Part shown: piece by piece, positions 62,577-64,000 of the stretch
Layout: each line of letters opens with the position of its first letter
How positions within the stretch are numbered: the first letter of the stretch is position 1
Source of the DNA: JBDHAC01 sp039588215
Lineage (GTDB): Bacteria; Gemmatimonadota; Gemmatimonadetes; Palauibacterales; Palauibacteraceae
DNA: 64,000 nucleotides
Assembly: GCA_039588215.1 (NCBI GenBank)
Contig: JBDHAD010000001.1
Span: 42,288-106,287, forward strand
Direction: 5' to 3'
Translations under genes and position numbers: made by a program
The notes under the pieces: model-generated
Told to the model about the DNA's origin: nothing
Databases searched by the model: none
Seen by the model: the letters and a program-made list of their open reading frames with translations, nothing else

Positions 62577-63936
62577 GCGCCTCCCTTGCCCTTCCTCTTC
62601 CGCTTCGTCGGCAGGGTACCGCCCGGCAGATGGTAGGTGTGCGGGCCTCGCCCCCGGATCCGGTCGATCGCGACCCGCCCCAGCCACAGGAATGAGTGAA
62701 GCCCGAAGAACGACCATACGCTCACGAGCAACGTGGTCATGATCGCCCAGGTCCAGAACAGTACGGGAAATCGCTCGCGGTCGCGGTGATCGCCGTGGGC
62801 GAAGTAGCGGACGAAGCTCGCGTTCGCCTCCGGGTGACACTGCTGGCAGGTGCGCACGAGGTTGCGTGGGTGGACCGTGGATTCGCGGTCCGACGCGGGC
62901 AGCATCAGGTGTGGGGAATGGCAGTCGCTGCACTTGGCGGTGAGCCCAAACCCGAGTGCGGTGACTTGCCCATGGTACGTCTCGAAGTAGGTGTCGTACA
63001 CCTGCTGGTGGCAGGCTCCGCACTCCTCGACCACCCCGACGAACCACCCAGGCTCGTTCGCTCTCACGATCTGGTGCGACGTGTGACAGTCCGTGCACAC
63101 GGGCGGCTGCCGGATCTCGCCGCTGGCCGTCACGGTTGGGCCGGCGGTGCCGTGCGCCGAGCGCTCGTATCGCTCCCGGATCCCTACGTGGCAGGCCTCG
63201 CAGGTGGCCGCGACGTGGTCGCGGTGCACGGACGACCGGGGGTCCCACCCGGGCAGAATGTCGTGTCCGCGGTGACAGTCGTTGCAGGTAGCGGAGACCG
63301 CCAGGCCAGCGCGCGAGAGCGCCGTGCCATGCACCGTTTGGTGGTATTGCTCGACCGCGACCCGCGCCTGCGTCTCTTCGGGGGCCGTGAAGTACTCGTC
63401 GATGATGTGCTCGTCCGCGTGACACCGCGCGCACATCGCGGCCACGTTCAGCGGGTGCGTCTCCGCTCGCAGGTCGTCCGCCCGGTATACCTGGTGCGGG
63501 GTATGGCAGTCCGCGCAATGGGCGCCGTGCGCTTCACCATCGACGCCCTCGGCGTGGATCGAGACCGCCCACTTCTGTCCCGCCTCGGCGTGGCAGGTCT
63601 CACACGGCTGGGCCGCCGGTTCGGGGTGCGGATAGCCCTCGGCGGGCGCAGGGTGACACGCCGCGCACGGGAGATTCGCGTGCACGGTCTCTGAGACCAA
63701 CGCGTCGGGCACGAACAACGCCGAGTCCTGCGCGGGGGTGGCCCTCTTCCCGGCGAGGAACACCCGGTTCGCATGACACACTCCGCATGCGACGTCTTGC
63801 CCGGCCCCGCGGCGGGCAGGCCTCTGACCTCTGACGGGGCCGACCGGTCGACGTCGGCCCCTGCGTAGGCGGGTGGGTCGAGTCCTCCTACCGAGACGAG
63901 GAGTAGAACGAGCGGCACCCCAATCCACGGGCGCAC
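62573..63936 (-). pseudogene. Eleven-haem cytochrome c with N-terminal frameshift (split CbcA-like partner)
   Basis: A multihaem cytochrome with one C-terminal membrane helix (FWTWAIMTTLLVSVWSFFGL), matching the cytochrome c part of the 19-haem fusion but without the b domain, which is the next gene. The GTG at 63936 has AAGGAGG 7 nt upstream and opens a good signal peptide (WIGVPLVLLLVSVGG). That frame is not the frame of the eleven CxxCH motifs (CGVCH to CQQCH). The shift lies at a doubled heptamer (63821-63834); a third copy, or one added base, would restore one 455-codon frame. The C-terminus, haem motifs and overlap with the b gene are intact. Confidence 0.8.
63821..63834. repeat. Tandem heptamer at the frameshift of the 11-haem gene
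   Basis: CCTCTGA occurs twice in direct tandem (TCAGAGG on the coding strand) exactly where the signal-peptide frame and the haem-protein frame fail to meet. Copy number 3 joins the frames, 2 does not. Two copies are few for slipped-strand switching, so this may be a simple indel. Confidence 0.7.
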
Positions 63937-64000
63937 GTCGTCACCTCCTTTCCTCGGCCTGGTCCGGGTCAGGCTCGCCCAGAGCCGGAATCCTGTGGCA
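63937..64000. other. Window end upstream of the 11-haem gene
   Basis: These 64 bases hold the strong ribosome site AAGGAGG (coding minus strand) of the 11-haem gene. No promoter or further gene can be recognised before the window ends. Confidence 0.5.

Overview
The window is GC-rich, densely coded chromosomal DNA, mostly on the minus strand, with many 1-4 nt start/stop overlaps (ATGA, GTGA). It carries no phage or transposon genes, no CRISPR array and no tRNA or rRNA gene that I could recognise. Base composition, many lipoproteins and exported peptidases, large multihaem cytochromes and a large exported protein (24649-26415) of a type I associate with Gemmatimonadota suggest a free-living Gram-negative bacterium of that phylum or a relative. 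This placement is an inference from gene content, since no marker gene settles it.

Left part, 1-33 kb: murein-sugar recycling (anmK, cut by the window edge, and a murQ fused to a DinB-like domain), endonuclease III, an exported gamma-glutamyltransferase, an ABC exporter and an agmatinase. A long minus-strand housekeeping run follows (M42 aminopeptidase, DtxR-type regulator, PHP phosphoesterase, thioredoxin reductase, A-type Fe-S carrier, MBL hydrolase, a 70-residue zinc-ribbon protein, two DHH phosphoesterases, CoaE). Then come an ECF sigma/anti-sigma pair, a DUF819 transporter, a PAS-GGDEF-EAL protein, a lipid kinase, secreted proteins of unknown role, and a DUF3311 protein with a sodium:solute symporter.

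Middle, 33-45 kb: a minus-strand cluster with a three-subunit molybdenum hydroxylase, an NCS1 nucleobase/hydantoin-type permease, a malonyl-CoA-synthetase-like ligase, a cyclase-family metal hydrolase, an amidase and an M20 hydrolase. Together they look like import and oxidative ring-opening of a cyclic amide or pyrimidine ending in a CoA-activated small acid. Glutamate dehydrogenase lies just upstream.

Right part, 45-64 kb: respiratory electron transfer. A quinol-oxidising module (b6-type cytochrome b, Rieske protein) is followed upstream by a 9-haem cytochrome, two tandem paralogues each with four cytochrome c domains, a 16-haem secreted cytochrome overlapping an outer-membrane beta-barrel gene, a 19-haem protein fused to a diheme cytochrome b (CbcL-like), and a split paralogue of that fusion (11-haem protein plus cytochrome b) in which both genes carry a frameshift. 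These genes contain 63 CxxCH motifs. The arrangement fits quinol oxidation, a periplasmic multihaem wire and an outer-membrane porin-cytochrome conduit, that is, a candidate extracellular electron transfer system, and is the most notable content of the window.
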